DNA of 64,000 nt from Microvirga guangxiensis (GTDB lineage: Bacteria; Pseudomonadota; Alphaproteobacteria; Rhizobiales; Beijerinckiaceae), in NCBI RefSeq assembly GCF_900102135.1, contig NZ_FMVJ01000014.1, forward strand, positions 1 to 64,000. The letters run 5' to 3'. Within the stretch, counting starts at the first letter, position 1; the number at the start of each line of letters is the position of its first letter. Both the position numbers and the translations under genes were made by a program. The notes below the pieces were generated by a model. The model was not told where the DNA came from. It ran no database searches and was given only the letters and a program-made list of their open reading frames with translations. This document shows, one piece after another, positions 8,822-18,579 of the stretch.

Positions 8822-9891
8822 GCCTGCCCCGCACCGATCACGTCGCCGTTGGAGCGGAAGAGAACGATCTTCGAAAGCGGCAAGCGCACCTCGACGGGGC
8901 GGCCTTCCATCTCGATAAAGTCGTGTTCCGGGTCTGCCACTTGGGCCACCACTTCGCCGACTTCCGTCTTAAGAGTATAATGAGCTTCGCGACCGAGGAA
9001 GGTGACCTTCAGGACCTCGCCCTTCAAAGCAATCGCCTCGCTATCGGCGTGTCCCAGCGAAAGCTGGACGTTCTCGGGCCGGATTGCGACTTCCACAGGG
9101 CCGGACTCATTGGCCGGGGAGGCGGCGGATTGAGTGCCGACGATCAGGCGTCCGCCTTCGATCCGCCCTGGCAGGAAGTTCATGGTGCCGACGAACGATG
9201 CCGCGAACTTGCGCAGCGGCTTGCGGTAGATCTCGAACGGCGTGCCGATCTGCTCCACGTTGCCCTTGTTCATCACGCAGATGCGGTCGGAGACGGCCAG
9301 CGCCTCTTCCTGGTCATGAGTGACGTAGATCGTCGTGATGCCAAGCCGCCGCTGGATGTCGCGGATATCCTCCCGCAGTTCGATGCGCAGCTTCGCATCG
9401 AGGTTGGACAGCGGCTCGTCCATGAGCAGAAGGGTGGGGCGGATCGCCATGGCGCGAGCAAGGCCGATGCGCTGCTGCTGGCCGCCTGACATCTCGGCCG
9501 GAAGGCGATTCTGGTAGCCGTCGAGGCGCACCATCTTGAGGCTTTCAGCCACACGTGCCTCGATTTCGCTCTTGGGAAGGGCGCGTGCCTTCAGGCCGAA
9601 AGCAACGTTTTCTGCAACCGTCAGGTGCGGGAAGATGGCATAGTCCTGAAACACCATGCCGATATCGCGCTTGTGCGCGGGCTTATGGTCGATGCGCTCG
9701 CCATTCACAACGATCTCGCCCCGATCCTGGTGCTGGAAGCCTGCAATGGTGCGCAGGAGGGTGGTCTTGCCGCAGCCGCTGGGGCCCAGAAGCGTGAAAA
9801 ACTCTCCTGAGGCGATGTCGAGATCGATGCTCTCCAGGACCCGGACGTCCTTATAGCTCTTTGCCAGCCCCTGGATCTTCAAATCGGCCAC
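8818..9891 (-). CDS. ABC transporter ATP-binding protein (FbpC/AfuC type)
   Basis: 357-residue ATPase powering the importer. Walker A GPSGCGKTT is at residues 36-44, the signature MSGGQQQR at 134-141, and Walker B LLLMDEP at 154-160 with the D-loop SNLD following. The last 120 residues form the TOBE-type regulatory domain common to the FbpC/PotA/MalK group. It is first in a two-gene operon with the permease (4-base overlap), divergent from the binding-protein gene across a 111-base promoter region. Confidence 0.95.
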   Translation of the reverse strand: MADLKIQGLAKSYKDVRVLESIDLDIASGEFFTLLGPSGCGKTTLLRTIAGFQHQDRGEIVVNGERIDHKPAHKRDIGMVFQDYAIFPHLTVAENVAFGLKARALPKSEIEARVAESLKMVRLDGYQNRLPAEMSGGQQQRIGLARAMAIRPTLLLMDEPLSNLDAKLRIELREDIRDIQRRLGITTIYVTHDQEEALAVSDRICVMNKGNVEQIGTPFEIYRKPLRKFAASFVGTMNFLPGRIEGGRLIVGTQSAASPANESGPVEVAIRPENVQLSLGHADSEAIALKGEVLKVTFLGREAHYTLKTEVGEVVAQVADPEHDFIEMEGRPVEVRLPLSKIVLFRSNGDVIGAGQA

Positions 9892-10002
9892 ACTTGACTC
9901 CCTTGTTCGTTACTCTGCCCCTTGGCTGGGCCCGACTTTACAAAAGTTACGGGGTTCAGCAACATGCACTTACCTGGCTAATTAAATCCTTGGGAGGATT
10001 AA

Positions 10003-10974
10003 GTGTTGAAAGTCGGACTAACCGCGGGCGTTCTGCTCGCTTCCTTGACCGTTGCGGCCATGGCCCAGGACAAGAAGGTGGTGGTCTACACCGCCCATAA
10101 GGCATCCATCGTGGATGCCCTGGTGCCGAAATTCGAGAAGGAAACCGGTATCAAGGTCGATGTGGTGAAGGCTGGCTCCGGCGACATCATCAAGCGCGTG
10201 AAGGCCGAATCCGCCTCCGCGAAGGCCGATGTGATCTGGAGCATCGGCGGCGAGCAGCTCGAGGACAGCAAGGATCTGCTGGCGACCTACACGCCGAAGG
10301 ATGACGCGGCCCTTCTGCCGAACTACAAGGTCAGCCCCGAGTGGATTCCCTACACCGGCATTCTGCTGGTCATGGCTGTCAACAAGAATGAGCTGAAGCC
10401 CAACGAATATCCCAAGACCTGGGCAGAGCTCGGCGATGCCAAGTGGAAGGGCAAGGTCTCATCCGCTCGTGCCGATACGTCCGGCTCCAGCTTCCAGCAG
10501 CTCGCGACGGTCCTCATCGGCCATGGCGACAAGGGCTGGGATGTCTACAACAAGATCCTCGCGAACATGAACCTGTCGGATTCGTCGGGCGCAGTTCCGC
10601 GCTACGTCAATGACGGCGAGGCGCTCGTGGGCCTGACGCTCGAGGACAACGCCCTCGATTATGTGAAGGGCGGCGGCAATATCGCCATCGTCTATCCTGA
10701 GGACGGCTCTTCCACGGTTGCTGACGGCGTCGCGCTCGTGAAGGGAGCGCCCAATGCGGAGAATGGCAAAGTCTTCATCGACTGGCTGCTCTCGAAGCCC
10801 GTGCAGGAGCAGCTCGTCTCCGAGATCGGTCGTCGCTCCGTCCGCAAGGATGTCACCGGCACTGGCCTCAAGCCGATGAGCGAGATCAAGCTCGTCGAAT
10901 ACGACATCAAGAAAGTGGCGCAGAACCGCAACGACTGGGTTGCCAAGTGGAAGACGGCTCTGCAGAACCGCTGA
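10003..10974 (+). CDS. ABC transporter periplasmic substrate-binding protein (AfuA/FbpA-like)
   Basis: 323 residues from a GTG preceded by GGGAGGA. The signal peptide ends at AAMAQ (about residue 22). The mature N-terminus (KKVVVYTAHKASIVDALVPK) is typical of the AfuA/FbpA/PhnS group of class-F binding proteins. I do not see the adjacent tyrosine pair used by FbpA-type proteins to bind ferric iron near the C-terminus, so an iron substrate is doubtful; a sugar phosphate or phosphonate is as likely. It is divergent from its permease and ATPase, and followed 30 bases later by a PP2C-like phosphatase gene, suggesting cotranscription. Confidence 0.92.
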   Translation: MLKVGLTAGVLLASLTVAAMAQDKKVVVYTAHKASIVDALVPKFEKETGIKVDVVKAGSGDIIKRVKAESASAKADVIWSIGGEQLEDSKDLLATYTPKDDAALLPNYKVSPEWIPYTGILLVMAVNKNELKPNEYPKTWAELGDAKWKGKVSSARADTSGSSFQQLATVLIGHGDKGWDVYNKILANMNLSDSSGAVPRYVNDGEALVGLTLEDNALDYVKGGGNIAIVYPEDGSSTVADGVALVKGAPNAENGKVFIDWLLSKPVQEQLVSEIGRRSVRKDVTGTGLKPMSEIKLVEYDIKKVAQNRNDWVAKWKTALQNR

Positions 10975-11004
10975 GCCGCGACCATTTGAAAGTATCTGCC
11001 TGAC

Positions 11005-11997
11005 ATGCTGATCGAAGCGTTTTCCGAGGGAAAGGATCCGTCCGCGCCTCATCGTAATGAGGATCAACTCGTAATCCTGCCGGGCCGCGCCTACGCGGTC
11101 ATCGATGGGGTCACGGATCGCCACGGATCCCGATACGATGGAATGCTCTCCGGTCAGTATGCATCCTTGATCGTCAAGCGCGCGCTCGAGCATAAGCTGA
11201 GCGCGCGCGATACGCCTTCCGACGGCCTTGAGATCGTCCGGGCGATGACGGAAGCGATTGCCGACGCCTATCGATCACATGGCATGATCGACAGGGCGCG
11301 AGCCGACAGCAATGTGCGCTTCTCGGCTGCGCTCGCCCTTGTGCTTGTTCAGCCTGAAACCCTCGACGTGATCCTGGTTGGCGACAGCGGGGTACGCATC
11401 AACGGTGAGCGGACCATCCGGTTCGAGAAGGATCTCGATCTGATCACCTCCATCCTGCGCCGGGAGGCCTGGCCCGTGATCGGGCGGAAGACGTCCGATC
11501 CGGAGCAGCAGGAGCAGTTGTCGCGCCGCGTCACATGGCATGGCACGCGTCAGCCGCTCGGCGCCGTGGCCGATACCCTTGACGCGGACGACATGGCGCT
11601 CATTGAAAACCGTGCCATTGCCGCCAATCTCGAGACACTGCCCCATGTGGCGAAGGCCGACATCGAAAACCTCGTACGAGGCGGCATCGTCAACTCACAG
11701 GGGGGCTATCAGAACAATGCCTCGCTGCAACTCGGCTATCCGTGCCTCGACGGGTTCGACGTGCCGGAACATATGATCATGATCGAACGCCTTCCGCGCT
11801 CCGAGGTCAGGACAGTCGAGATCTATTCCGACGGCTATTTCAAGCCTGGGGACGGTTTCGGCGTTGCCGCCTGGGAAAAGGCTTTTGCAGACGCTGAGCG
11901 TGAGGATCCAGCAAAGGTCCTGCTTCACCACTCTCCCAAGGGATCGACAGCCTCCCTCTGGGCGGATGACAGAACCTACCTCGCCGTCCGATTCTGA
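11005..11997 (+). CDS. PP2C-like (PPM) phosphatase
   Basis: 330-residue cytosolic protein with PPM/PP2C metal-site motifs in the right order: RNEDQ at residues 17-21, DGVTD at 34-38 (the DGxxG-type metal ligand), GDSG near 130, and SDGY near 277. There is no signal peptide or membrane helix. An insert between about 145 and 240 lacks an obvious domain match. It follows the ABC binding-protein gene by 30 bases on the same strand, with no terminator between. It could dephosphorylate a regulator of the transporter or act on the imported compound itself; neither is shown. PP2C superfamily is reasonably sure, substrate unknown. Confidence 0.8.
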   Translation: MLIEAFSEGKDPSAPHRNEDQLVILPGRAYAVIDGVTDRHGSRYDGMLSGQYASLIVKRALEHKLSARDTPSDGLEIVRAMTEAIADAYRSHGMIDRARADSNVRFSAALALVLVQPETLDVILVGDSGVRINGERTIRFEKDLDLITSILRREAWPVIGRKTSDPEQQEQLSRRVTWHGTRQPLGAVADTLDADDMALIENRAIAANLETLPHVAKADIENLVRGGIVNSQGGYQNNASLQLGYPCLDGFDVPEHMIMIERLPRSEVRTVEIYSDGYFKPGDGFGVAAWEKAFADAEREDPAKVLLHHSPKGSTASLWADDRTYLAVRF

Positions 11998-12222
11998 TAA
12001 TTCACACGCCTCTCAAAGACGTTTTCTACAGGAATATCTTGCTCATTCCCGGAAGGACATTCCGGAATCTATGCCCAATCTAAAGCGCCAGCCGGTTCCG
12101 CAACGGAAATCCTCGGTGAAGTGTGGCAAAGTTTAGGTTAGCCTGTCCTAGTTTTCGCCCTATTTGGACGCAAAGTCTCGCGGAAGGCAAAGTTTCATTT
12201 TTAGTTGGTAGTTAGGATTGTC

Positions 12223-14211
12223 GTGGCTGATACGAGGTGGTCGGGTACCAGAAAATACGCTTCTCTGGCGATCCTTGCAGGACTTCTGTCCGCTGGAGTA
12301 TCGATCCCATCTGCCGTCGCATTCGATTTCTTCGGCCTCTTCGGAGGAGGCGATGAGGAGCCTCCGCCACCGAATGCGAGCACTTTGCCATATTCCCTCG
12401 ATTTCACCGTCGTCGGGAACGACAAGAGCATCGTTCAAACCCTCAAGGACGCCTCGACCCTTCAAACTTTGAAGGGGGAGCCACCGCCGGATGCGGAAGC
12501 GCTGGTGCGCCGGGCTGAGGCTGACCTCCCGCGCCTGACCGATGCGCTTTGGGGAGCGGGATACTACAATGCCCGCATTGCCGTGGCGGTTGGGGGTGTT
12601 CCTCTTTCGCTCCAGGCGCCGCGCTCTGAGACAGCAATTCGCACGGCGGCAGGCTATCGCGCGCGAGCGCTCGTACCTGTTCAAGTTGTCGTCGATCCTG
12701 GCCCGCAATTCGTTCTCCAGAATATCGCCATTCTGAATGCAAGGACCGGCCAGCCGTTTTCGCCTGGGGAATTGCCGCCGCGCATCGTCAAAATAAAGCC
12801 TGGCGATCCGGCGCGCGCTGCTGACATCGTTGCCGCTCAGGCGCGTATCGTCGATCATTTCCGTGCGCAGTCGCGGCCTTTCGCCAAAGTGACCGGACAG
12901 ACACCGGTCGTCGTTCACCCCGCGCGGATCATGGATCTCAGCCTCTCGGTCGACCCGGGCCCGCAGGCCGGGATCGGCGCAATCGCCGTGCGAGGGGCGG
13001 AGAACGTCGACCCGGCGGTTGTGCGCTCCTTCATCTATACCGAGCCTGGTGACCCATATTCGCCGGCAGCGCTCGCATCGATGCGCAAATCGATCCTGAA
13101 TATCGAGGCGCTGTCGTCCGTTCGCATTCGTGAGGGAGAATCCCTCGACGCTTATGGAAACCTGCCGCTCTTCGTCGACATCACCGAGCGCCAGCCGCGC
13201 GTCATTGGAGCCTCCGTACAATATTCCACCACCGATGGACCGGCAGTGCGAGCTTACTGGGCGCACCGGAACCTGTTCGGGGGCGCCGAGCGGCTGAGGC
13301 TTGAGGGGAGCCTGTTCTACCTCACTGAGGATGGCGGCATCCCGAATGAGGACGACGACAAGAGCTTCGATTGGGATGATCTCGGGGGGCGCTTCACTGC
13401 GAGCTTCCTCAAGCCCGCTCTTTGGGGAACCCGGAACGACTTTCTCGCCGATGTCATGGTCGAACGCGACCGCACCGAGAGCTACACGAGCCGCCGTGTC
13501 AACGGAACGGCGGCGATCCGCCACCGGTTCAGCGAAACTTTCTCGATCCAGGGCGGTATCGAATACGAGAAGGGGCAGGCTTCCGATATTCTCGGGCAGA
13601 TCGACTATACCCTTGTCGGACTCCCGCTCTCCGTCACCTACGATTCTACGGATAATACCCTCGATCCCACGCGGGGCATGAAGCTGCTCGCGTCGGTCAC
13701 ACCCTATCCGGAGTTTCTGGGCTCCTCGGTTCCCATGACCATCGCGAAGGGAACGGCCTCGGCCTATTGGTCTCTCGATGAGGAAGCGCGCTACGTGCTT
13801 GCAGGCCGTCTCGGCCTCGGCTCCATTATCGGAGCGGATCTCGATGAGATACCGGCCAATCGGCGGTTTTATGCCGGCGGCGGCGGCTCGGTGCGCGGTT
13901 TCGGCTATCGGACCTTGAGTCCGAAATTCCTGGGAGAGCCCATCGGCGGGCGCAGCCTGCTCGAGGCGTCGCTCGAAGCGCGCATCAAGATCACCGATAC
14001 CATCGGCATTGTGCCCTTCGTCGACGCGGGCACGGCCTTCGAGTCGAGCTATCCGGATTTCGACGACACGATCCGCGTCGCGGCAGGGCTGGGGCTGCGT
14101 TATTATACGGCAATCGGGCCGATCCGCCTGGATGTGGCAACGCCTATCCGCCGCGAGCCGGGAGACGATCGATCCTTCGCAATCTATGTCGGCATAGGGC
14201 AGGCGTTCTGA
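12223..14211 (+). CDS. tamA: TamA-like outer-membrane Omp85 protein
   Basis: About 662 residues. I prefer the GTG at 12223 (TTAGGA just upstream) to an in-frame TTG at 12205. The signal sequence ends near AVAFDFFG. POTRA-like repeats follow (about residues 45-320), then a beta-barrel with the Omp85 hallmark GGSVRGFGY near residue 560 and a C-terminal barrel strand ending in GQAF. TamA is the outer-membrane part of the translocation and assembly module that helps insert autotransporters and move lipids. Its stop codon overlaps the start of tamB by one base (TGATG), so the pair is a coupled operon. Confidence 0.93.
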   Translation: MADTRWSGTRKYASLAILAGLLSAGVSIPSAVAFDFFGLFGGGDEEPPPPNASTLPYSLDFTVVGNDKSIVQTLKDASTLQTLKGEPPPDAEALVRRAEADLPRLTDALWGAGYYNARIAVAVGGVPLSLQAPRSETAIRTAAGYRARALVPVQVVVDPGPQFVLQNIAILNARTGQPFSPGELPPRIVKIKPGDPARAADIVAAQARIVDHFRAQSRPFAKVTGQTPVVVHPARIMDLSLSVDPGPQAGIGAIAVRGAENVDPAVVRSFIYTEPGDPYSPAALASMRKSILNIEALSSVRIREGESLDAYGNLPLFVDITERQPRVIGASVQYSTTDGPAVRAYWAHRNLFGGAERLRLEGSLFYLTEDGGIPNEDDDKSFDWDDLGGRFTASFLKPALWGTRNDFLADVMVERDRTESYTSRRVNGTAAIRHRFSETFSIQGGIEYEKGQASDILGQIDYTLVGLPLSVTYDSTDNTLDPTRGMKLLASVTPYPEFLGSSVPMTIAKGTASAYWSLDEEARYVLAGRLGLGSIIGADLDEIPANRRFYAGGGGSVRGFGYRTLSPKFLGEPIGGRSLLEASLEARIKITDTIGIVPFVDAGTAFESSYPDFDDTIRVAAGLGLRYYTAIGPIRLDVATPIRREPGDDRSFAIYVGIGQAF

Positions 14212-17200
14212 TGATGAAATTGCGCCGCCATCTCACTGTCTTCGCCGTCGCCGTGGTTTTAACCCTCGGCGTTCTCTGGATCGCCGCCGGTTCACCGAGC
14301 CAAGCCCAGACCGACCAGGGCGTCCTGGCCAATCTGATCTCGCGCCTGATCTCGACGCCCACCACCCGGGTCAGCATCGGCAGCATCGAAGGAGCCCTGT
14401 CTTCGAGTGCGGTGATCCGGGATGTGCGTATTTCGGATCGCAATGGTGTCTGGCTGTCGGTGGACAGGGCGCGCCTCGTATGGACGCGGACCGCGCTGCT
14501 GCGCGGCCGGCTTGAGGTCAACGAACTTCAGGTCGATCGTTTGGAATTCCCACGCAAGCCGGAAACTACGGAAGAGGAGGAGGTCGCCGTCTCCGACGAG
14601 CCGATCCTTCCCGAGTTGCCGGTCAAAGTGATCGTGGAGAAGTTCTCCCTGCAGGAACTGGCCCTTGGGGAGCCTGTCCTAGGCACGGCTGCGGGGCTTT
14701 CGGCGCAGGGTTCGGCCAATCTCGGAGATCCGTCGGAAGGGCTGAAACTCGACTTCGCCGCTCAGCGCCTCGACGCGCCCGGACGCCTGTCGATCAATCT
14801 CGATTACGTGCCGCAGACCAACCGTTTGGCCCTCGATCTCACTCATCAGGAGCCGGCAGGGGGCATTGCCGCTCATCTGCTCAATCTGCCAGGTCTTCCG
14901 CCTGTCGATCTGAAACTCGCCGGCGCAGGGCCTTTGAATAACTTTGCGGCACGTCTCGATTTTTCGGCTGGTCCAACCATTGGAGCCGCAGGGACGACAA
15001 TCGTCAATCGATCCGGCGCCACGTACAACATAAACGCCAATCTTGCGGCGCGCATCGAAGGATTGCTGCCTTCGCCCATCGCCCCCGTTTTCCCGGGAAC
15101 GACCCAACTCGTAGGCAATGTCGCGATCGGAGATGACGGCAGCCTGCGCCTTCAGCCGGTTCGCGTCACCTCGAATGTGGCCAGCTTCGACATGGAGGGT
15201 ACCGTCAGTGCAAGTCAGGTCCTGGACCTGACGCTTCAGGCGCGCGCTTTGCCAACGGATGGTTTCATGACCCGCGCCGGTGATGCGGAGATCCGTCGCC
15301 TGGACTTCGACGGCAGGGTGCTGGGGACCATGACGGCTCCGCGCATCAATGGTTCGGTCGATGCTTCAGGCGTTCGGCTGCCGGAGGGAGCCCTGGACTC
15401 CCTGACCGCTCGCATCGCCATGAATCCAGTGAGCGACGTGGCGATCCCCGACCGTTTCTCCTTCACGGTCGATGCGCGAGCAAGCGGTATTCAGCCCACC
15501 GATCGGGCGTTGGCCCGCGCATTGGGACAGACCCTGTCGCTGACCGCCAACGGCACCTTCAACCGGGATGGGGTCGCCAATGTCGAAACGGCACGCATTG
15601 AGACGTCGACAGCGCAAGCTGGCTTTACCGGCCGGGTCGGTTCGACGGTGCTCGATGGAAATCTCAATGCCAACGTTCCCGCACTGGCAGCTTTCTCCGG
15701 CATCACTGGCAGGGCACTGCGCGGTTCAGCCGCCCTCAAGGCGCAGCTCTCGGGCAATCCACGCCGAGCGGATATTGCGGCGGTCGTGGATGCCAGCCTT
15801 CAGAACCTCTCGACAGGGACACCGTCCCTCGACGGTCTCCTTGGCCGATCGGTCACGGCCAATGGAATCATGCGCCGGGTTCCAGGCGGTTTCGGGTTCG
15901 AGAACTTCCGTATCGACGGGGCGCATCTCGACGCGCGTGCGAATGGCCGCGCCACCCAGACTGCGGCGGACTTGCGGCTCGATATCGATATCGACGAGCT
16001 CAGGCGGGTCGATGCGCGGATCGGCGCGGGCCGCGCGAATGTAGCAGCCCATCTGACTGGCTCTCTTGAGAAGCCGGATGTTGCGGCGACCGCGACATTG
16101 ATGGATGTGCGCGCCCTGGAACGACCTATTCCGCGTCTCGTGCTTACGCTCGATGCAAAGGATGTGACCGGCAGTCTCGATGCTACTCTTGGTCTGGACG
16201 GACAGGTGGGCGCCAAGCCTGCAACGGGCAGTCTGCATGTTGCTCGTCCAGCCGATGGTGGGTGGCTGCTGGACCGGCTCGATCTCAATATCGGCTCCGT
16301 AGCGCTGGACGGAACTCTCCGTCTGGATGCCAATCAGGTGGCGCAGGGACGGCTCACGCTCTCAGCCACCGATCTAGACGATCTCACGCCGTTGCTGCTC
16401 ACGAAACTCGATGGCTCAATCGATGCAGACATTGCGCTCAGTGCACCGAATGGCCGTCAGGATGTTTCGGTAACGGCGAGAGGCTCTCGCATTGCTGCCG
16501 CTAATGTGGCGGTGCAGAATTTCGATGTGCGGCTTGCCGTATCCGACCTCTACAGTCGCCCCGTGATCGACGGTACGGTTCAGGCGGACACCCTGAGGGC
16601 TGCCGGTCAAACCTTCAGGACCGTCCGCCTGACAGCCGCAGGCTCACCCAGCGCATCGCGCATTACCGCCTCCGCAACGGGGCAGGGGTTCGATCTGGAC
16701 GCGCAGGCGAACGTAGTGCCGGGCGATGCAACGCGCATTGAGCTGGAGAGCTTCACGGCCCGACGCGGAGGACGGCGTCTCGCCTTGGCACAGCCTGCTT
16801 CCATCGTGCTGCAGAACGGTAACGCCACCATCAGCGGCCTCGTCATCGCCGCCGATCAGGGACGCGTGGGGGTATCGGGCACTGTGGGCAACAGGTTCGA
16901 CCTGTCGCTCGACATTCGCAGCCTGCCGTTACAGGTCGCAGAGATTGCGCTTCCCAATCTGGGCCTCGCAGGCACGGTGAACGGAAGCGCTGCCATCCGA
17001 GGCGAGACAAGCAATCTGAGCGGGAGCTACGATCTGAGGGCAACTGGCCTCGTCACGCCGGAAACCCGTCAGGCCGGATTGCCGCCTCTCACCGTGACGG
17101 CTCAGGGCCGCATTGCCGACCAGCGAGCGACTGTCGATGCGGATGTTTCGGCCGGGCGCTTCGGGACGTTGCAGGTTTCAGGCAGCGTGCCACTCGACAC

Positions 17201-18515
17201 CACTGACGACCTTGCGCTCAAAATATCGGGGCGAACCGATCTCGCCGTGGCGAACTCATTCCTCTCAGCAAGAGGCCAACGCCTGACAGGCAGCGCAACG
17301 CTCGACCTGTCGGTTGGAGGCGCTGCGACCGCGCCCAGCATTCAGGGCTCGGTTGCGGTCGCAGGCGGCAGCTTCGTGGATTCATTGCAGGGTGTTCAGC
17401 TGAGCGAAATCAACGGGCGGTTTTCCGCGCGCGGAGAGAACCTCGTCATCGAGAGCCTGAGCGCCCGTACGCCCAACGGCGGATCACTGACGGCCAGTGG
17501 ACAGGTCGAGATTGATCCTGCCGCAGGGCTTCCCGCAGATATTCGCATCACAGGCAGCCGCGCCCAACTCGTTTCCAATGAGACGGTAGATGCGAGCGCC
17601 GATCTGGATCTCTCAATCTCCGGCCCTCTCACGAGCAGGCCGCGCGTTGCTGGTCGGGTCGGTATCATCACAATGAACGTTTCCGTGCCCGACCGCCTGC
17701 CGACGACCTTGAGGCCATTGCCGAACACACGGCACATCCAGCCACCGCCGGCTGCTGCGGCGCGACTTGCCTTGGCGCGAAGGCAGCAGGCCGCCACCTC
17801 GCGCGGTCGTCCGTTCAGTGCCGATCTCGATCTCGTCATCACGGCCCAGAACCGCATCTTCGTCCGTGGGCGAGGGATCAACGCCGAACTTGGGGGCGAC
17901 CTGCGTCTCCAAGGCACATCGCGGGACCCTGTCGCCATCGGTGCGTTCGAGCTTCGGCGAGGCCGCCTCGACCTCATCGGCCGCCGCATCGACTTCGTGC
18001 GCGGACGGTTGGATTTTACGGGCGATCTTACCCCGTCGCTCGATTTCTTGGCCGAGACGCAGGCGGGCGACGTAACGGCCCAGATTGCGGTGACAGGGCC
18101 AGCTACACAACCTCAATTCGTGTTCAGCTCGAGCCCCGATCTGCCTCAGGATGAGGTGCTGTCCCGCATCCTCTTCCAGCGACCCTCCGGCGGCCTCTCG
18201 GCAGGCCAAGCGCTGCAGCTTGCGCAGACCGTCGCCCAGCTCTCCGGCGGCACCGGCGGCGATGCTTTCGAGAGTCTGCGCCGCTCGCTCGGCGTCGACA
18301 GCCTCGACATCACGGTTGGAGCCTCCGGCGATCCTGCCGTCGGCGTATCGCGCTACATCAGCGACAATGTCCGCGTGGGCGTGAGGGCGGGAGCAAGACC
18401 GGAAGAAAGCGGTGTGACCGTGGATGTGGATCTGACACGCCGCCTCAAGGCGCAAGGAGCAGTCGATGCGGAGGGCGGAACCTCCGTGGGATTAGGCTTC
18501 GAGTTGGAGTACTGA
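14211..18515 (+). CDS. tamB: TamB-like translocation/assembly module protein (DUF490)
   Basis: 1434-residue AsmA-like periplasm-spanning protein, partner of TamA. An N-terminal signal anchor (about residues 4-30) is followed by a very long beta-rich region of repeating strands (NGSVDASG, GRVLGT, SASQVLDLTLQAR styles). The conserved DUF490 domain occupies the last 350-400 residues, with RRGRLDLIGRRIDFVRGRLDF and SRILFQRPSGGLSAGQALQLA, ending FELEY. The length is in the family's usual range. The start overlaps tamA by one base; a second ATG three bases later is also possible. Confidence 0.95.
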   Translation: MMKLRRHLTVFAVAVVLTLGVLWIAAGSPSQAQTDQGVLANLISRLISTPTTRVSIGSIEGALSSSAVIRDVRISDRNGVWLSVDRARLVWTRTALLRGRLEVNELQVDRLEFPRKPETTEEEEVAVSDEPILPELPVKVIVEKFSLQELALGEPVLGTAAGLSAQGSANLGDPSEGLKLDFAAQRLDAPGRLSINLDYVPQTNRLALDLTHQEPAGGIAAHLLNLPGLPPVDLKLAGAGPLNNFAARLDFSAGPTIGAAGTTIVNRSGATYNINANLAARIEGLLPSPIAPVFPGTTQLVGNVAIGDDGSLRLQPVRVTSNVASFDMEGTVSASQVLDLTLQARALPTDGFMTRAGDAEIRRLDFDGRVLGTMTAPRINGSVDASGVRLPEGALDSLTARIAMNPVSDVAIPDRFSFTVDARASGIQPTDRALARALGQTLSLTANGTFNRDGVANVETARIETSTAQAGFTGRVGSTVLDGNLNANVPALAAFSGITGRALRGSAALKAQLSGNPRRADIAAVVDASLQNLSTGTPSLDGLLGRSVTANGIMRRVPGGFGFENFRIDGAHLDARANGRATQTAADLRLDIDIDELRRVDARIGAGRANVAAHLTGSLEKPDVAATATLMDVRALERPIPRLVLTLDAKDVTGSLDATLGLDGQVGAKPATGSLHVARPADGGWLLDRLDLNIGSVALDGTLRLDANQVAQGRLTLSATDLDDLTPLLLTKLDGSIDADIALSAPNGRQDVSVTARGSRIAAANVAVQNFDVRLAVSDLYSRPVIDGTVQADTLRAAGQTFRTVRLTAAGSPSASRITASATGQGFDLDAQANVVPGDATRIELESFTARRGGRRLALAQPASIVLQNGNATISGLVIAADQGRVGVSGTVGNRFDLSLDIRSLPLQVAEIALPNLGLAGTVNGSAAIRGETSNLSGSYDLRATGLVTPETRQAGLPPLTVTAQGRIADQRATVDADVSAGRFGTLQVSGSVPLDTTDDLALKISGRTDLAVANSFLSARGQRLTGSATLDLSVGGAATAPSIQGSVAVAGGSFVDSLQGVQLSEINGRFSARGENLVIESLSARTPNGGSLTASGQVEIDPAAGLPADIRITGSRAQLVSNETVDASADLDLSISGPLTSRPRVAGRVGIITMNVSVPDRLPTTLRPLPNTRHIQPPPAAAARLALARRQQAATSRGRPFSADLDLVITAQNRIFVRGRGINAELGGDLRLQGTSRDPVAIGAFELRRGRLDLIGRRIDFVRGRLDFTGDLTPSLDFLAETQAGDVTAQIAVTGPATQPQFVFSSSPDLPQDEVLSRILFQRPSGGLSAGQALQLAQTVAQLSGGTGGDAFESLRRSLGVDSLDITVGASGDPAVGVSRYISDNVRVGVRAGARPEESGVTVDVDLTRRLKAQGAVDAEGGTSVGLGFELEY

Positions 18516-18545
18516 GGCCTAACGGGTCATCCATGAACAGGCGTG

Positions 18546-18570
18546 GGAACCACAAAATGAGTCATCCGTT
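18546..18570 (+). promoter_or_regulatory. EcfG-type (general stress) promoter
   Basis: GGAAC at 18546-18550, a 16-base spacer, then CGTT at 18567-18570. This is an exact match to the alphaproteobacterial sigma-EcfG consensus GGAAC-N16/17-CGTT. The predicted start of transcription is only a few bases before the ATG of the response regulator at 18580, so the message would be nearly leaderless. Confidence 0.65.
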
Positions 18571-18579
18571 TCCCGCTGT

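Noticed and set aside
10003-10974. Naming the binding protein as a ferric-iron protein (FbpA)
   Set aside because: Overall family fits, but the adjacent Tyr pair used for iron was not seen, so the substrate is left open.
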